This document shows positions 33,139 through 44,564 of a stretch of DNA of 64,000 nt, one piece after another (positions within the stretch are counted from its first letter, which is position 1; each line of letters opens with the position of its first letter). The notes below the pieces were generated by a model, which did no database searches, was not told the DNA's origin, and saw only the letters and a list, made by a program, of their open reading frames with translations. The translations under genes were made by a program, and so were the position numbers. This stretch comes from Mycobacterium sp. URHD0025. GTDB taxonomy: Bacteria; Actinomycetota; Actinomycetes; Mycobacteriales; Mycobacteriaceae. The stretch spans positions 429,774-493,773 of the forward strand of contig NZ_AUEQ01000008.1 of assembly GCF_000426065.1 (NCBI RefSeq), read 5' to 3'.

Positions 33139-33806
33139 CGCGATTCAGCGTTCTGAGCCAAGTGCTCGGCCAGCAGCGCGCCGGCATTGCGGATGTGCCG
33201 GGCCATCGCGGCGCGGGCCTGCTCGGCGTCGTTGGCGCGCAGGTGTTCGATGATGGCGCGGTGATCCTGGGCCGAGGCCTCGGGCCACCCTTCCACCGCG
33301 GCGAAGAACTTCCGGGGTGCGTACGCCAGCGTCGTCTTGATCAACCAGCGCATCTTGCGCGATCCGCTCAGCCGGTAGATCAGGGCGTGGAACTCATGGT
33401 TGAGGCGTTCCTCTTCATCGAAATCCTTGGCCGCAGCGGCACGCTCGAGCGCATCCTGGATCCGTTCGAGCTCGTCGACCGTCTCCGGCGTGATCGTCGC
33501 GGCGGTACGGGCCGCAAGTTCACCGCCCAGCAGCGCCTGGGCGTCGTAGATGTCGCGGATGTCGTCGCTCGACAGCGCGGTCACCATGAAGCCGCGTCGA
33601 GGCTCGACGGACAGGAAGCCCTCGGTCTGAAGTTGGAGCAGCCCCTCGCGCGCCGGGGTGGCGCTGACCCCGAGTTCCTCAGCGACCACCTCCGGGCGGA
33701 TGAACTCTCCCGCATGCAGTTGCCCCGAAACGATGAGCTCGCGCACATGGGCCGAGACGACGTCGGACAAGCGCATCGGTGCGCGTCTCTTGTTCATCCC
33801 CGACAC
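33135..33806 (-). CDS. GntR-family transcriptional regulator (FadR/FCD subfamily)
   Basis: A 223-residue regulator. The N-terminal winged helix contains LSDVVSAHVRELIVSGQL, GEFIRPEVVAEELGVSATPAREGL (shortened) and RRGFMVTALS. The C-terminal FCD helical domain has EERLNHEFHALIYR and DHRAIIEHLRANDAEQARAAM with metal-binding His positions. It lies 3 bp downstream of the acyl-CoA dehydrogenase on the same strand and so probably regulates that operon. The 24-bp palindrome at 34987 is its likely operator. ATG 33797 is an alternative start. Confidence 0.9.
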   Translation of the reverse strand: MSGMNKRRAPMRLSDVVSAHVRELIVSGQLHAGEFIRPEVVAEELGVSATPAREGLLQLQTEGFLSVEPRRGFMVTALSSDDIRDIYDAQALLGGELAARTAATITPETVDELERIQDALERAAAAKDFDEEERLNHEFHALIYRLSGSRKMRWLIKTTLAYAPRKFFAAVEGWPEASAQDHRAIIEHLRANDAEQARAAMARHIRNAGALLAEHLAQNAESR

Positions 33807-33809
33807 GCC

Positions 33810-34967
33810 TCAGATGTCGATTCCGCCGCGCTTGACCAGTTGCTTGGCGATCACGCCGCGCTGGATCTCGTTGGTTCCCTCGCCGACGATCATCAACGGT
33901 GCATCCCGGAAATAACGTTCGACGTCGTACTCGGTGGAATAGCCGTAGCCACCGTGGATCCGCACCGCGTTCAGCGCGATCTCCATCGCGGTCTCCGAGG
34001 CGAACAGCTTGGCCATGCCGGCCTCCATGTCGCAGCGGCCGCCGGCGTCGATCCGCTCTGCCGCGTCGAGCAACAGGCTGCGGGCGGCATAGAGCTTGGT
34101 GCCCATATCGGCCAGCATGTTGCCGACCGACTGGTGCTTCCAGATCGGCACCCCGAAACTCTCCCGGTCCTGGGCGTACTGCAGGGCGTCGTCGAAGGCG
34201 GCACGCGCGACACCAGTTGCCCTGGCCGCCACCTGGATTCGGCCGACCTCGAGGCCCTTCATCATCTGGGCGAAGCCGCGTCCCTCGACGCCGCCCAACA
34301 GGGCATCGACATCGACGTGACAGTCGACGAAATTGATCTCACAACTCTCGACGCCCTTGTATCCCAACTTCGGCAGGTCCTTCGAGACCGTGAAGCCGGG
34401 GACCTTCTCCACCAACAGGATTGACACACCCTTGTGGGCGGGGGAGGCGGCCGGATCGGTCTTACACAGCAGCGCGACGAGGCCGGCTTTGCGGGCATTG
34501 CTGATCCAGGTCTTCGACCCGTTGATCACATAGCCGGATGCGTCCTTCGTGGCGACCGTCCGCATGGCCTGCAGGTCGGAGCCGCCGCCGGGCTCGGTGA
34601 GGGCCATCGTCGCGCGCAGTTCACCGGTGGCCATCCGGGGCAGGTACTTCTGCTTTTGCTCCTCGGTGCCGAACTGCAGCAACAGCTTCGACACCACCGT
34701 GTGTCCGCCCATCGCGCCGGCCAGGCTCATCCAGCCGCGGGCGAGTTCCTCGGTGACCTGGGCGTAGCAGGGCATCGACACCGCGGCGAAGCCATAGGGT
34801 TCCGGGATCGCCAGCCCGAAGATGCCCATCTCCTTCATCGCCTCGATGAGCGCTTCCGGGTAGGTGTTCGCGTGCTCGAGCTCGCGGACCACGGGCCGGA
34901 CCTGCTTGTCGACGAAGTCGCGGACGGTCTCGACGATGGCCTGCTCTTCGGCGGACAGGGTGATCAC
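33810..34967 (-). CDS. Acyl-CoA dehydrogenase
   Basis: A 385-residue FAD enzyme that introduces a trans-2 double bond into an acyl-CoA. Motifs: MALTEPGGGSDLQAMRT (FAD/substrate loop), SKTWISNARKAG, RIQVAARATGVARAAFDDALQYAQ (part), and the C-terminal active-site region VGEGTNEIQRGVIAKQL with the catalytic Glu candidate in GEGT. Chain length or branched specificity cannot be told. It is the first gene of an operon with the GntR regulator. Confidence 0.93.
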   Translation of the reverse strand: MITLSAEEQAIVETVRDFVDKQVRPVVRELEHANTYPEALIEAMKEMGIFGLAIPEPYGFAAVSMPCYAQVTEELARGWMSLAGAMGGHTVVSKLLLQFGTEEQKQKYLPRMATGELRATMALTEPGGGSDLQAMRTVATKDASGYVINGSKTWISNARKAGLVALLCKTDPAASPAHKGVSILLVEKVPGFTVSKDLPKLGYKGVESCEINFVDCHVDVDALLGGVEGRGFAQMMKGLEVGRIQVAARATGVARAAFDDALQYAQDRESFGVPIWKHQSVGNMLADMGTKLYAARSLLLDAAERIDAGGRCDMEAGMAKLFASETAMEIALNAVRIHGGYGYSTEYDVERYFRDAPLMIVGEGTNEIQRGVIAKQLVKRGGIDI

Positions 34968-34986
34968 TTGCGGGTCCCTTCGACGT

Positions 34987-35010
34987 CTCTATGGAAAATA
35001 TTCTATAGAG
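34987..35010. promoter_or_regulatory. Palindromic operator, probable GntR binding site
   Basis: A 24-bp near-palindrome with 6-bp outer arms CTCTAT and ATAGAG and an A/T-rich centre containing GAAAATATTC; 20 of 24 positions are self-complementary. It is 20 bp upstream of the acyl-CoA dehydrogenase start and is strikingly A/T-rich for this genome. Confidence 0.6.
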
Positions 35011-35174
35011 TTTGCGGCGCCAACGATGTGGCTGCTTGCGGCGGTGGCGTGGTCACCGGCCCCGCGGACCGACGCTCTCAAGTTCCGCATCGAAACTGCA
35101 GGCAGGGACAACGTCGGCGGCGTTTCTGTCCCTCAGTGCAATCTCGGTGCGGCACTCAACCCTTTGGTGTTCGC

Positions 35175-35228
35175 GTGAGTAACGCTGTGGCGAAGATCCA
35201 TGCCGAGAATCGCCCCTGCGTTACTCAC
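35175..35228. repeat. Nested inverted repeat (11 + 5 bp stems)
   Basis: Outer arms GTGAGTAACGC (35175-35185) and GCGTTACTCAC (35218-35228) are perfect. Inside, after a symmetrical 3/3 internal loop, GGCGA (35189-35193) pairs with TCGCC (35210-35214), leaving a 16-nt loop. A second hairpin, GCCCTG-CAAC-CAGGGC, follows at 35235-35250. No U-tract follows, so it is not an ordinary terminator. Confidence 0.65.
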
Positions 35229-35434
35229 GGCGTTGCCCTGCAACCAGGGCAGGTCGCGGTGGCGGCGCGGCCGTATTCGCGTTCGACGTCGTAGGGGACC
35301 GGATCAAACGCATCCAGACATCGCGAAACCCCGACAAGCTCGCCCGGTGGATGTCAGATTCCGCCACTCGGAACGCGAAACCGTCCGCTGATGGTCAGTG
35401 TCAAATATCCGGTTCTGACCTGCATAAATGAAAG

Positions 35435-35507
35435 TGCCCCCGGCAGGATTCGAACCTGCGGCCTTCTGCTCCGGAGGCAGACGCTCTATCCCCTGAGCTA
35501 CGGGGGC
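35435..35507 (-). tRNA. tRNA-Arg (anticodon CCG)
   Basis: On the minus strand a full cloverleaf can be drawn: acceptor GCCCCCG pairing with CGGGGGC, D arm GCTC/GAGC, anticodon stem TCTGC/GCAGA enclosing loop CTCCGGA (anticodon CCG, reading CGG), and T arm with GGTTCGAATCC. Discriminator base A; CCA is not encoded. It sits next to and divergent from argS, the cognate synthetase, as a tRNA-Arg does in M. tuberculosis. Confidence 0.96.
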
Positions 35508-35598
35508 GCGGGCTGGATGCCAGCTGCGCCGATTGGGCTTGGATAGCGTAGCGCATAGGCGAGCGAATACGGATTCGGGGCGCGGGGACCCCAGACCA

Positions 35599-35604
35599 TA
35601 GGAT
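35599..35604 (+). promoter_or_regulatory. -10 element of argS, probable leaderless start
   Basis: TAGGAT (TAnnnT) ends 8 nt before the argS GTG, with no purine-rich ribosome-binding site between. Transcription would begin at or next to the start codon. Confidence 0.45.
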
Positions 35605-35612
35605 GGACCCTC

Positions 35613-37262
35613 GTGACCCCCGCCGACCTTGCAGAGCTGCTCAAGGCTACTGCCGCCGCAGTGCTCACCGAACACGACCTGGACACCGCCGCGTTGCCCG
35701 ACACCGTCACGGTCGAGCGTCCCCGCAACCTCGAGCACGGCGACTACGCGACCAACCTCGCGCTGCAGCTCGGTAAGAAGGTCGGCGTCAATCCGCGCGA
35801 GCTGGCCGGCTGGCTGGCCACCGCGCTGACCGCGGCCGACGGTATCGCCGCCGCCGAGGTCGCCGGCCCGGGCTTCGTGAACCTGCGCATCGAGGCCTCC
35901 GCGCAGGGCGTCATCGTCACCAACGTGCTGTCCGCGGCGGACACGTACGGCAACTCCACCGAGCTGAACGAGAAGGTCAACCTGGAGTTCGTCTCGGCCA
36001 ACCCGACCGGACCGATCCACATCGGCGGAACCCGCTGGGCTGCGGTGGGCGACGCGCTGGGCCGGCTGCTGACCACTCAGGGCGCCGATGTCACCCGCGA
36101 GTACTACTTCAACGACCACGGCGCCCAGATCGACCGGTTCGCCCGCTCATTGGTTGCCGCGGCCAAGGGGGAGCCGGCGCCCGAGGACGGCTACGCCGGT
36201 ACCTACATCAACGACATCGCCGCGTCCGTGCTGGCCAAACGTCCCGACGCGATGAGCCTGCCCGCCGACGAGCAGCAGGAGACTTTCCGCGCGATCGGTG
36301 TGGACCTGATGTTCACCCACATCAAGGAATCGCTGCACGAGTTCGGCACCGACTTCGACGTGTACACCCACGAAGATTCGATGCACACCTCCGGCCGTGT
36401 CGACCAGGCCATCGCGAAGCTGCGCGAGACCGGCAACATCTACGAGAAGGACGGCGCAACCTGGTTGCGCACCACCGAGTTCGGTGATGACAAGGACCGT
36501 GTCGTCATCAAGAGCGACGGCAACGCGGCCTACATCGCCGGCGACCTGGCGTACTACCTCGACAAGCGCCAGCGCGGGTTCGACCTCTGCATCTACATGC
36601 TGGGCGCCGACCACCACGGCTACATCGCCCGGCTGAAGGCCGCCGCGGCCGCGCTCGGGGACAACCCGGACACCGTCGAGGTGTTGATCGGCCAGATGGT
36701 CAACCTGGTCCGCGACGGCCAGCCGGTGCGCATGAGCAAGCGCGCCGGCACCGTCATCACCCTCGACGATCTGGTCGAGGCCATCGGAGTCGACGCCTCC
36801 CGGTACTCGCTGATCCGCTCGTCGGTGGACACACCGATCGACATCGATCTGGCGCTGTGGTCCAGTGCGTCCAGCGAAAACCCGGTCTACTACGTGCAAT
36901 ACGCGCACGCACGACTGTCGGCGCTGGCCCGTAATGCCGCCGATCTGGGGGTCACCGCGGATACCGCTCACTTGGATCTGCTGACCCACGACAAAGAGGG
37001 CATCCTGATCCGCAACCTCGGCGAGTTCCCCCGGGTGCTCAAGACTGCTGCCGAACTGCGTGAACCACACCGGGTGTGCCGGTACCTGGAAGACCTGGCC
37101 GGCGACTACCACCGGTTCTACGACGCCTGCCGGGTGCTGCCGCAGGGCGATGAAGACCCAGGGGAGCTCAATTCCGCACGCCTGGCGCTGTGTGAAGCTA
37201 CCCGGCAGGTGATTGCCAACGGCTTGGCCATCCTGGGTGTCACTGCCCCGGAGCGCATGTGA
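35613..37262 (+). CDS. argS: Arginyl-tRNA synthetase
   Basis: A 549-residue class I synthetase that charges tRNA-Arg. The N-terminal additional domain is followed by the HIGH-equivalent [18 protein letters not shown]. The KMSKS-equivalent is [15 protein letters not shown]. The C-terminal anticodon-binding domain ends [12 protein letters not shown], the conserved RM terminus. Its stop overlaps the lysA GTG, starting the argS-lysA-thrA-thrC-thrB order also seen in M. tuberculosis (Rv1292-Rv1296). Confidence 0.96.
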   Translation: MTPADLAELLKATAAAVLTEHDLDTAALPDTVTVERPRNLEHGDYATNLALQLGKKVGVNPRELAGWLATALTAADGIAAAEVAGPGFVNLRIEASAQGVIVTNVLSAADTYGNSTELNEKVNLEFVSANPTGPIHIGGTRWAAVGDALGRLLTTQGADVTREYYFNDHGAQIDRFARSLVAAAKGEPAPEDGYAGTYINDIAASVLAKRPDAMSLPADEQQETFRAIGVDLMFTHIKESLHEFGTDFDVYTHEDSMHTSGRVDQAIAKLRETGNIYEKDGATWLRTTEFGDDKDRVVIKSDGNAAYIAGDLAYYLDKRQRGFDLCIYMLGADHHGYIARLKAAAAALGDNPDTVEVLIGQMVNLVRDGQPVRMSKRAGTVITLDDLVEAIGVDASRYSLIRSSVDTPIDIDLALWSSASSENPVYYVQYAHARLSALARNAADLGVTADTAHLDLLTHDKEGILIRNLGEFPRVLKTAAELREPHRVCRYLEDLAGDYHRFYDACRVLPQGDEDPGELNSARLALCEATRQVIANGLAILGVTAPERM

Positions 37263-38680
37263 ACGCGCACCCCACCGGCCCGCGACACGCCGAAGAGGTC
37301 CACCACCCCGGCGCGCCCGCCAAGCCGCAGAGCCCCGGCGAGATCATGCTGCTGGCGCCGAATGTATGGCCGCGCAACCTGATTCGTGGCGACGACGGTG
37401 TGGTCTCGATCGCCGGAGTGCCGGTCACGCAGTTGGCGGCCGAATACGGCACCCCGTTGTTCGTGATCGACGAGGACGATTTCCGGTCTCGCTGCCGCGA
37501 CATCGCCGCGGCATTCGGTGGCGGTGAGCACGTGCATTACGCCTCCAAGGCGTTCCTGTGCACCGAGATCGCCCGTTGGGTCGACGCAGAAGGCCTCTCG
37601 CTCGACGTGGCGACCGGCGGTGAGCTGGCGGTGGCGCTGCGTGCCGAGTTCCCTCCGGAGCGAATCACGGTGCACGGCAACAACAAGTCGGTCGACGAGC
37701 TGACCGCGGCGGTCAAGGCCGGGGTCGGGCACATCGTCCTCGACTCCGAGATCGAGATCGAGCGTCTGGATGCGATCGCCGGAGCGGCCGGCATCGTCCA
37801 GGACGTGCTGGTGCGGGTCACGCCCGGCGTGGAGGCCCACACCCACGAGTTCATCTCCACCGCCCACGAGGACCAGAAGTTCGGCCTGTCACTGGCCAGT
37901 GGTGCAGCCATGGAAGCGGTACGCAAGGTATTCGCGACCGACAACCTGCGTCTGGTGGGTCTGCACAGTCACATCGGCAGCCAGATCTTCGACGTCGCCG
38001 GTTTCGAGGTCGCGGCTCACCGGGTGATCGGCCTGTTGCGCGACGTCGTCTCCGAGTTCGGTGTCGAGAAGACGTCGCAGATGTCCGTCATCGATCTCGG
38101 CGGTGGTCTGGGTATTTCCTATGTGCCGGACGATGATCCGCCGCCGATGAAGGAGCTGGCCGACAAGCTGCTGGCCATCGTGCGCAGCGAGTCCGAGGCC
38201 GTCGGTCTTCCCGCTCCCAAACTGGTTGTCGAGCCGGGCCGCGCCATCGCCGGTCCCGGCACCATCACGCTCTACGAAGTGGGAACCGTCAAAGATGTGG
38301 CGATCAGCGCCACCGCGCAGCGCCGCTATGTGAGTGTTGACGGTGGAATGAGCGACAACATCCGCCCCGCACTGTATGACGCCGAGTACGACGCCCGGCT
38401 GGTCTCCCGCGTCAGCGAGGCCCCGCCGGCTCTGGCTCGCATCGTCGGAAAGCACTGCGAGACGGGTGACATCGTCGTCCGTGACACCTGGGTATCCGAT
38501 GACATCGCGCCGGGTGATCTGCTGGCGGTGGCGGCGACGGGCGCCTACTGCTACTCGATGTCGAGCCGGTACAACCTGCTGTGCCGTCCGGCCGTGGTGG
38601 CCGTGAAGGACGGCAAGACGCGGTTGGTGCTCCGTCGGGAGACCGTCGACGATCTTTTGAGCTTGGAGGTTGGTCAGTGA
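37259..38680 (+). CDS. lysA: Diaminopimelate decarboxylase LysA
   Basis: A 473-residue PLP enzyme that makes lysine from meso-diaminopimelate, the last step of the pathway. PLP Lys is in [13 protein letters not shown]. Other marks: [20 protein letters not shown] [14 protein letters not shown], the Gly-rich [12 protein letters not shown] and the active-site Cys region [12 protein letters not shown] start overlaps the argS stop; the stop overlaps the thrA GTG. The N-terminus (about 35 residues) has the mycobacterial [12 protein letters not shown] segment. Confidence 0.95.
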   Translation: MNAHPTGPRHAEEVHHPGAPAKPQSPGEIMLLAPNVWPRNLIRGDDGVVSIAGVPVTQLAAEYGTPLFVIDEDDFRSRCRDIAAAFGGGEHVHYASKAFLCTEIARWVDAEGLSLDVATGGELAVALRAEFPPERITVHGNNKSVDELTAAVKAGVGHIVLDSEIEIERLDAIAGAAGIVQDVLVRVTPGVEAHTHEFISTAHEDQKFGLSLASGAAMEAVRKVFATDNLRLVGLHSHIGSQIFDVAGFEVAAHRVIGLLRDVVSEFGVEKTSQMSVIDLGGGLGISYVPDDDPPPMKELADKLLAIVRSESEAVGLPAPKLVVEPGRAIAGPGTITLYEVGTVKDVAISATAQRRYVSVDGGMSDNIRPALYDAEYDARLVSRVSEAPPALARIVGKHCETGDIVVRDTWVSDDIAPGDLLAVAATGAYCYSMSSRYNLLCRPAVVAVKDGKTRLVLRRETVDDLLSLEVGQ

Positions 38681-39992
38681 GTGAGAAGTCCATCGGCGTA
38701 GCTGTACTGGGCCTGGGTAACGTCGGCAGCGAAGTGGTGCGCATCATCGACGAGAGCGCCGCCGATCTCGCGGCGCGCATCGGCGCCCCGCTCGAGCTGC
38801 GCGGCATCGGTGTGCGGAATGTCTCCGGTGACCGTGGCGTGCCCAAGGATCTGCTGACCGACGACATCGTCGAGCTGGTGTCGCGCGACGACGTCGACAT
38901 CGTGGTGGAGTTGATGGGCCCGGTGAAGCCGGCCCGCAAGGCCATCCTGGCCGCCCTGGAGCAGGGCAAGTCGGTGGTCACCGCCAACAAGGCGCTGATG
39001 GCTCAGTCCACCGGTGAGCTGGCTCAGGCCGCCGAAAAGGCGCGCGTCGACCTGTATTTCGAGGCCGCGGTGGCCGGCGCGATCCCCGTGATCCGCCCGC
39101 TGACCCAGTCGATGGCCGGTGACACCGTGCTGCGGGTGGCCGGCATCGTCAACGGCACCACCAACTACATCCTGTCCGAGATGGACAGCACCGGAGCCGA
39201 TTACAGCTCGGCACTGGCCGACGCCAGTGCCTTGGGTTACGCCGAGGCCGATCCGACCGCCGATGTCGAGGGGTACGACGCCGCGGCCAAGGCGGCAATT
39301 CTGGCCTCGATCGCATTCCACACCAGGGTCACCGCCGACGACGTCTACCGCGAAGGCATCACCAAGGTCAGCTCGGCGGACTTCGAGTCCGCGCGAGCGC
39401 TGGGCTGCACCATCAAACTGCTGGCCATCTGCGAACGCCTCACCAGTGATGAAGGCAAGCAACGTGTTTCGGCGCGCGTCTATCCGGCGCTGGTGCCGCT
39501 GACGCACCCGCTGGCCGCGGTCAACGGTGCCTTCAACGCCGTGGTGGTCGAAGCCGAGGCGGCCGGCCGGCTGATGTTCTACGGCCAGGGTGCCGGGGGA
39601 GCGCCGACCGCGTCGGCCGTGATGGGTGACGTCGTGATGGCCGCGCGCAACCGGGTCCAGGGTGGCCGCGGTCCGCGCGAATCCAAGTACGCCAAGCTGC
39701 CGATCGCCCCGATCGGATTCATCCCCACCCGCTACTACGTCAACATGAACGTCTCGGACCGGCCCGGCGTGTTGTCGGCCGTGGCAGCCGAATTCGCCAA
39801 GCGCGAGGTCAGCATCGCCGAGGTGCGCCAGGAGGGCATGGTCGACGAGGGCGGGCAGCCGTGCGGCGCGCGCATCGTCGTGGTGACCCACCAAGCCACC
39901 GATGCCGCGCTCTCGGAAACCGTCGAGGCGCTGGCCGATCTCGACGTGGTGCAGACCATCAACAGCGTGCTGCGTATGGAAGGAACGAACGC

Positions 39993-39996
<4 letters not shown>
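38677..39996 (+). CDS. thrA: Homoserine dehydrogenase
   Basis: A 439-residue oxidoreductase that reduces aspartate semialdehyde to homoserine. Rossmann motif [15 protein letters not shown] at the N-terminus. The catalytic domain has [14 protein letters not shown] and [19 protein letters not shown]. The C-terminal ACT domain (about 350-430) gives feedback regulation: [20 protein letters not shown] (20 residues). Start GTG overlaps the lysA stop and follows TTGGAGG. The ATGA at the end couples it to thrC. Confidence 0.95.
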
Positions 39997-42046
<2,050 letters not shown>

Positions 42047-42359
42047 CGATTGAACGGCGCGAGAAGAAGCAAACGCCACACGCCAAGCGTGCACGTTGCT
42101 TGATTACTTCATCAAAGCGAGATATTCTCGCTTTCGTCCAGCACTCGCAGGGTCTCTGCCTGCGTCGACACCAGGACGACCACCCAATCTTCTTGTGTTC
42201 TACTCGTGGACTGACGGTTCGCCGTGTATCGGCGAATCCTGGCGATCGCCGTTGCGCAGGCGACGGTGTGAGCTACGCGGTCAGCGGTTCAGCTGAACGC
42301 GCATCGACCTTTGGGGAACCCTCGCACCACATGATGAGCGAGGGAAAGAAAGGAAATCC
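42047..42359. other. Intergenic region and long rho leader
   Basis: No gene is seen in these 313 bp. They contain the rho promoter (42100-42128) and a leader of roughly 225 nt. It has two clear hairpins: TTCGCCG-TGTAT-CGGCGAA (42218-42236) and CCGTTGC-GCAG-GCGACGG (42249-42266). The rho ribosome-binding site GAAAGGA is at 42347-42353. A long, structured and C-containing leader ahead of rho fits autoregulation by Rho itself, as known in other bacteria. Confidence 0.6.
42100..42128 (+). promoter_or_regulatory. rho promoter
   Basis: TTGATT (42100-42105) and TATTCT (42123-42128) with 17 bp between: a good SigA-type promoter. Transcription should start near 42135. Confidence 0.6.
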
Positions 42360-44474
42360 GTGACAGATACGGACCTCTTCACGGCTGACAGCGCAAATGG
42401 CGCTGGGGATCTGCAGAACGCCGTGACATCTGAAAGCACTGCGACCGCTGACGCCACAACGCCGGCTGCTGCCTCTGCGCCCGGAACCGACACTGCGCGG
42501 CGCGCTTCGAGCGCCCGGCCCGCGTCGCTGTCGACCATGGTGCTGCCTGAGCTGCGAGCGCTGGCCAAGGAAATCGGTGTTGAAGGCGCGTCCGGTTTGC
42601 GCAAGAGTGAATTGATCGCAGCTATTCGCGCCCATCGCGGCGAGTCCAATGGTGCCACCCAGGCCACTCAACAAGCCGCCGACGTCCAACCGGACGCCGG
42701 TGCTGCTGAGCAGCCCGCTGCCCGTCGCCGTGAGCGTCGGGGTTCCTCGCGTCAGGCCGGCGCCCCGGTAGCCGACGCCGCTCCGGTGGCCGAGGCCGCC
42801 AAGGGCGACGCTGCCAAGGGCGACGCCGCCAAGGACAACGCCGCCAAGGACAACGCCGCCAAGAGCGAAGCGGCCACCGAGCCCGCCAAGGTTGAGGCGA
42901 AGTCGGACTCCGCTGCTGAGGCCGACACCAAGGACGCCAAGGCCGCGGCCGAGCCGCAGGAAAGGCCTGCCAAGCAGGACCGGCAGGACAAGCGCGACCG
43001 CCAGGACCGCCGCGAGAAGCGCGAGCAGGCCGACGGCGAGAACAAGCAGGCCGAAAACAAGCAGGCCGAGAACAAGCAGTCCGATAACAAGCAGGACGAC
43101 AGGCGCGACCAGCGGCAGGACAAGGGTCAGGGCCGCGACCAGTCCGATCAGCAGGACAACCAGCAGAACCGGGGCGGTAACTCCTCGGGCAACAACGATG
43201 ACGACGGCGATGGCGATGGCCGTCAGGGTCGCCGCGGTCGCCGGTTCCGCGACCGTGACCGTCGCCGCCGTGGAGAGCGTGGCGGCGAGGGCGGTAACGA
43301 GGCCGAGCTGCGCGAGGACGATGTCGTCCAGCCCGTCGCCGGAATCCTCGATGTCCTGGACAATTACGCGTTCGTCCGCACGTCGGGCTACCTGGCCGGA
43401 CCGAACGATGTCTACGTCTCCATGAACATGGTGCGCAAGAACGGTCTGCGCCGTGGCGACGCGGTCACCGGTGCGGTCCGGGTTCCTCGCGAAGGTGAGG
43501 GCGGTGGCAACAATCCGCGGCAGAAGTTCAATCCGCTGGTGCGTCTGGACAGCGTCAACGGCGGTCCGGTCGAGGCGGCCAAGAACCGGCCCGACTTCAC
43601 CAAGCTGACGCCGCTGTACCCGAATCAGCGGCTGCGGCTGGAGACCACGCCCGAGCGGCTGACCACCCGTGTCATCGACTTGATCATGCCGATCGGTAAG
43701 GGTCAGCGCGCCCTGATCGTGTCGCCGCCCAAGGCCGGCAAGACCACGATCATGCAGGACATCGCCAACGCGATCACCCGCAACAACCCGGAATGCCACC
43801 TCATGGTGGTGCTCGTCGACGAGCGTCCGGAAGAGGTCACCGACATGCAGCGTTCGGTGAAGGGCGAGGTCATCGCCTCGACCTTCGACCGTCCGCCGTC
43901 AGACCACACCCAGGCCGCCGAGCTGGCGATCGAGCGGGCCAAGCGCCTGGTCGAGCAAGGCAAAGATGTCGTCGTCCTGCTGGACTCGATCACCCGTCTG
44001 GGACGCGCGTACAACAACGCGTCGCCGGCCTCAGGTCGCATCCTGTCCGGTGGTGTGGACTCGACCGCGCTGTACCCGCCGAAGCGTTTCCTCGGCGCCG
44101 CGCGCAACATCGAGCACGGCGGCTCGCTGACCATCATCGCGACGGCCATGGTCGAGACCGGCTCGACCGGTGACACCGTGATCTTCGAGGAGTTCAAGGG
44201 CACCGGTAACGCCGAGCTCAAGCTGGACCGCAAGATCGCCGAGCGCCGGGTGTTCCCGGCTGTCGACGTCAACCCGTCGGGCACCCGCAAGGACGAGCTT
44301 CTGCTCTCCACCGACGAGTTTGCCGTCGTGCACAAGCTGCGCCGGGTGCTGTCCGGGCTGGACAGCCACCAGGCCATCGACCTGCTGATGAGCCAGCTGC
44401 GCAAGACCAAGACCAACTACGAGTTCCTGGTGCAGGTCTCCAAGACTGCCCCGGGCAACATGGACGTCGACTGA
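42360..44474 (+). CDS. rho: Transcription termination factor Rho with long insertion domain
   Basis: A 704-residue hexameric RNA helicase that ends Rho-dependent transcription. Layout: N-terminal helical Rho_N segment (about 55-100, LPELRALAKEIGVEGASGLRKSELI, shortened); a charged low-complexity insert (about 105-310) with AAKGD/AAKDN and ENKQA repeats; the RNA-binding OB domain (about 320-400, GILDVLDNYAFVRTSGY); and the ATPase with Walker A PPKAGKTT near residue 457, VVLVDERPEEVTDM and LLDSITRLGRAYN. M. tuberculosis Rho is about 602 aa, so this insert is roughly 100 residues longer. GTG start. Confidence 0.96.
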   Translation: MTDTDLFTADSANGAGDLQNAVTSESTATADATTPAAASAPGTDTARRASSARPASLSTMVLPELRALAKEIGVEGASGLRKSELIAAIRAHRGESNGATQATQQAADVQPDAGAAEQPAARRRERRGSSRQAGAPVADAAPVAEAAKGDAAKGDAAKDNAAKDNAAKSEAATEPAKVEAKSDSAAEADTKDAKAAAEPQERPAKQDRQDKRDRQDRREKREQADGENKQAENKQAENKQSDNKQDDRRDQRQDKGQGRDQSDQQDNQQNRGGNSSGNNDDDGDGDGRQGRRGRRFRDRDRRRRGERGGEGGNEAELREDDVVQPVAGILDVLDNYAFVRTSGYLAGPNDVYVSMNMVRKNGLRRGDAVTGAVRVPREGEGGGNNPRQKFNPLVRLDSVNGGPVEAAKNRPDFTKLTPLYPNQRLRLETTPERLTTRVIDLIMPIGKGQRALIVSPPKAGKTTIMQDIANAITRNNPECHLMVVLVDERPEEVTDMQRSVKGEVIASTFDRPPSDHTQAAELAIERAKRLVEQGKDVVVLLDSITRLGRAYNNASPASGRILSGGVDSTALYPPKRFLGAARNIEHGGSLTIIATAMVETGSTGDTVIFEEFKGTGNAELKLDRKIAERRVFPAVDVNPSGTRKDELLLSTDEFAVVHKLRRVLSGLDSHQAIDLLMSQLRKTKTNYEFLVQVSKTAPGNMDVD

Positions 44475-44492
44475 CCGATATCGATCGCGCAC

Positions 44493-44523
44493 AAGGCCCT
44501 CGCCATCCGGCGGGGGCCTTTTG
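44493..44523 (+). terminator. Intrinsic terminator after rho
   Basis: A GC-rich hairpin, AAGGCCC-(T)-CGCC, loop ATCC, GGCG-(G)-GGGCCTT, is followed by a short T run. It lies 18 nt after the rho stop. Confidence 0.75.
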
Positions 44524-44552
44524 CGTACGTGGTGTGATTACTCAACGTTGAC

Positions 44553-44558
44553 TACCAT
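44553..44558 (+). promoter_or_regulatory. -10 element before the VOC-like gene, probable leaderless start
   Basis: TACCAT (TAnnnT) ends 6 nt before the ATG at 44565; no ribosome-binding site lies between. Confidence 0.4.
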
Positions 44559-44564
44559 GACGGC

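Larger units (their letters stand above)
34968..35434. other. 467-bp intergenic region with a palindrome and structured repeats
   Basis: No convincing gene lies here; short open frames have no ribosome-binding site or family match. It holds the GntR-type palindrome (34987-35010) near the acyl-CoA dehydrogenase start, a nested inverted repeat (35175-35228), a small hairpin (35235-35250), and the region after the tRNA 3' end. Confidence 0.7.

Noticed and set aside
35200..35391. A 63-codon plus-strand ORF in the gene-free region before the tRNA
   Set aside because: Arg-rich, no ribosome-binding site, and it begins inside the inverted repeat.
42790..43100. Short tandem DNA repeats resembling a CRISPR or minisatellite
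   Set aside because: The units are codon-phased and encode Rho insert repeats, with no spacer structure.
42273..43799. A 508-codon minus-strand ORF with apparent hydrophobic Leu/Val/Ala stretches opposite rho
   Set aside because: The hydrophobic runs are the antisense of the charged repeats in the Rho insert; no ribosome-binding site or family match.
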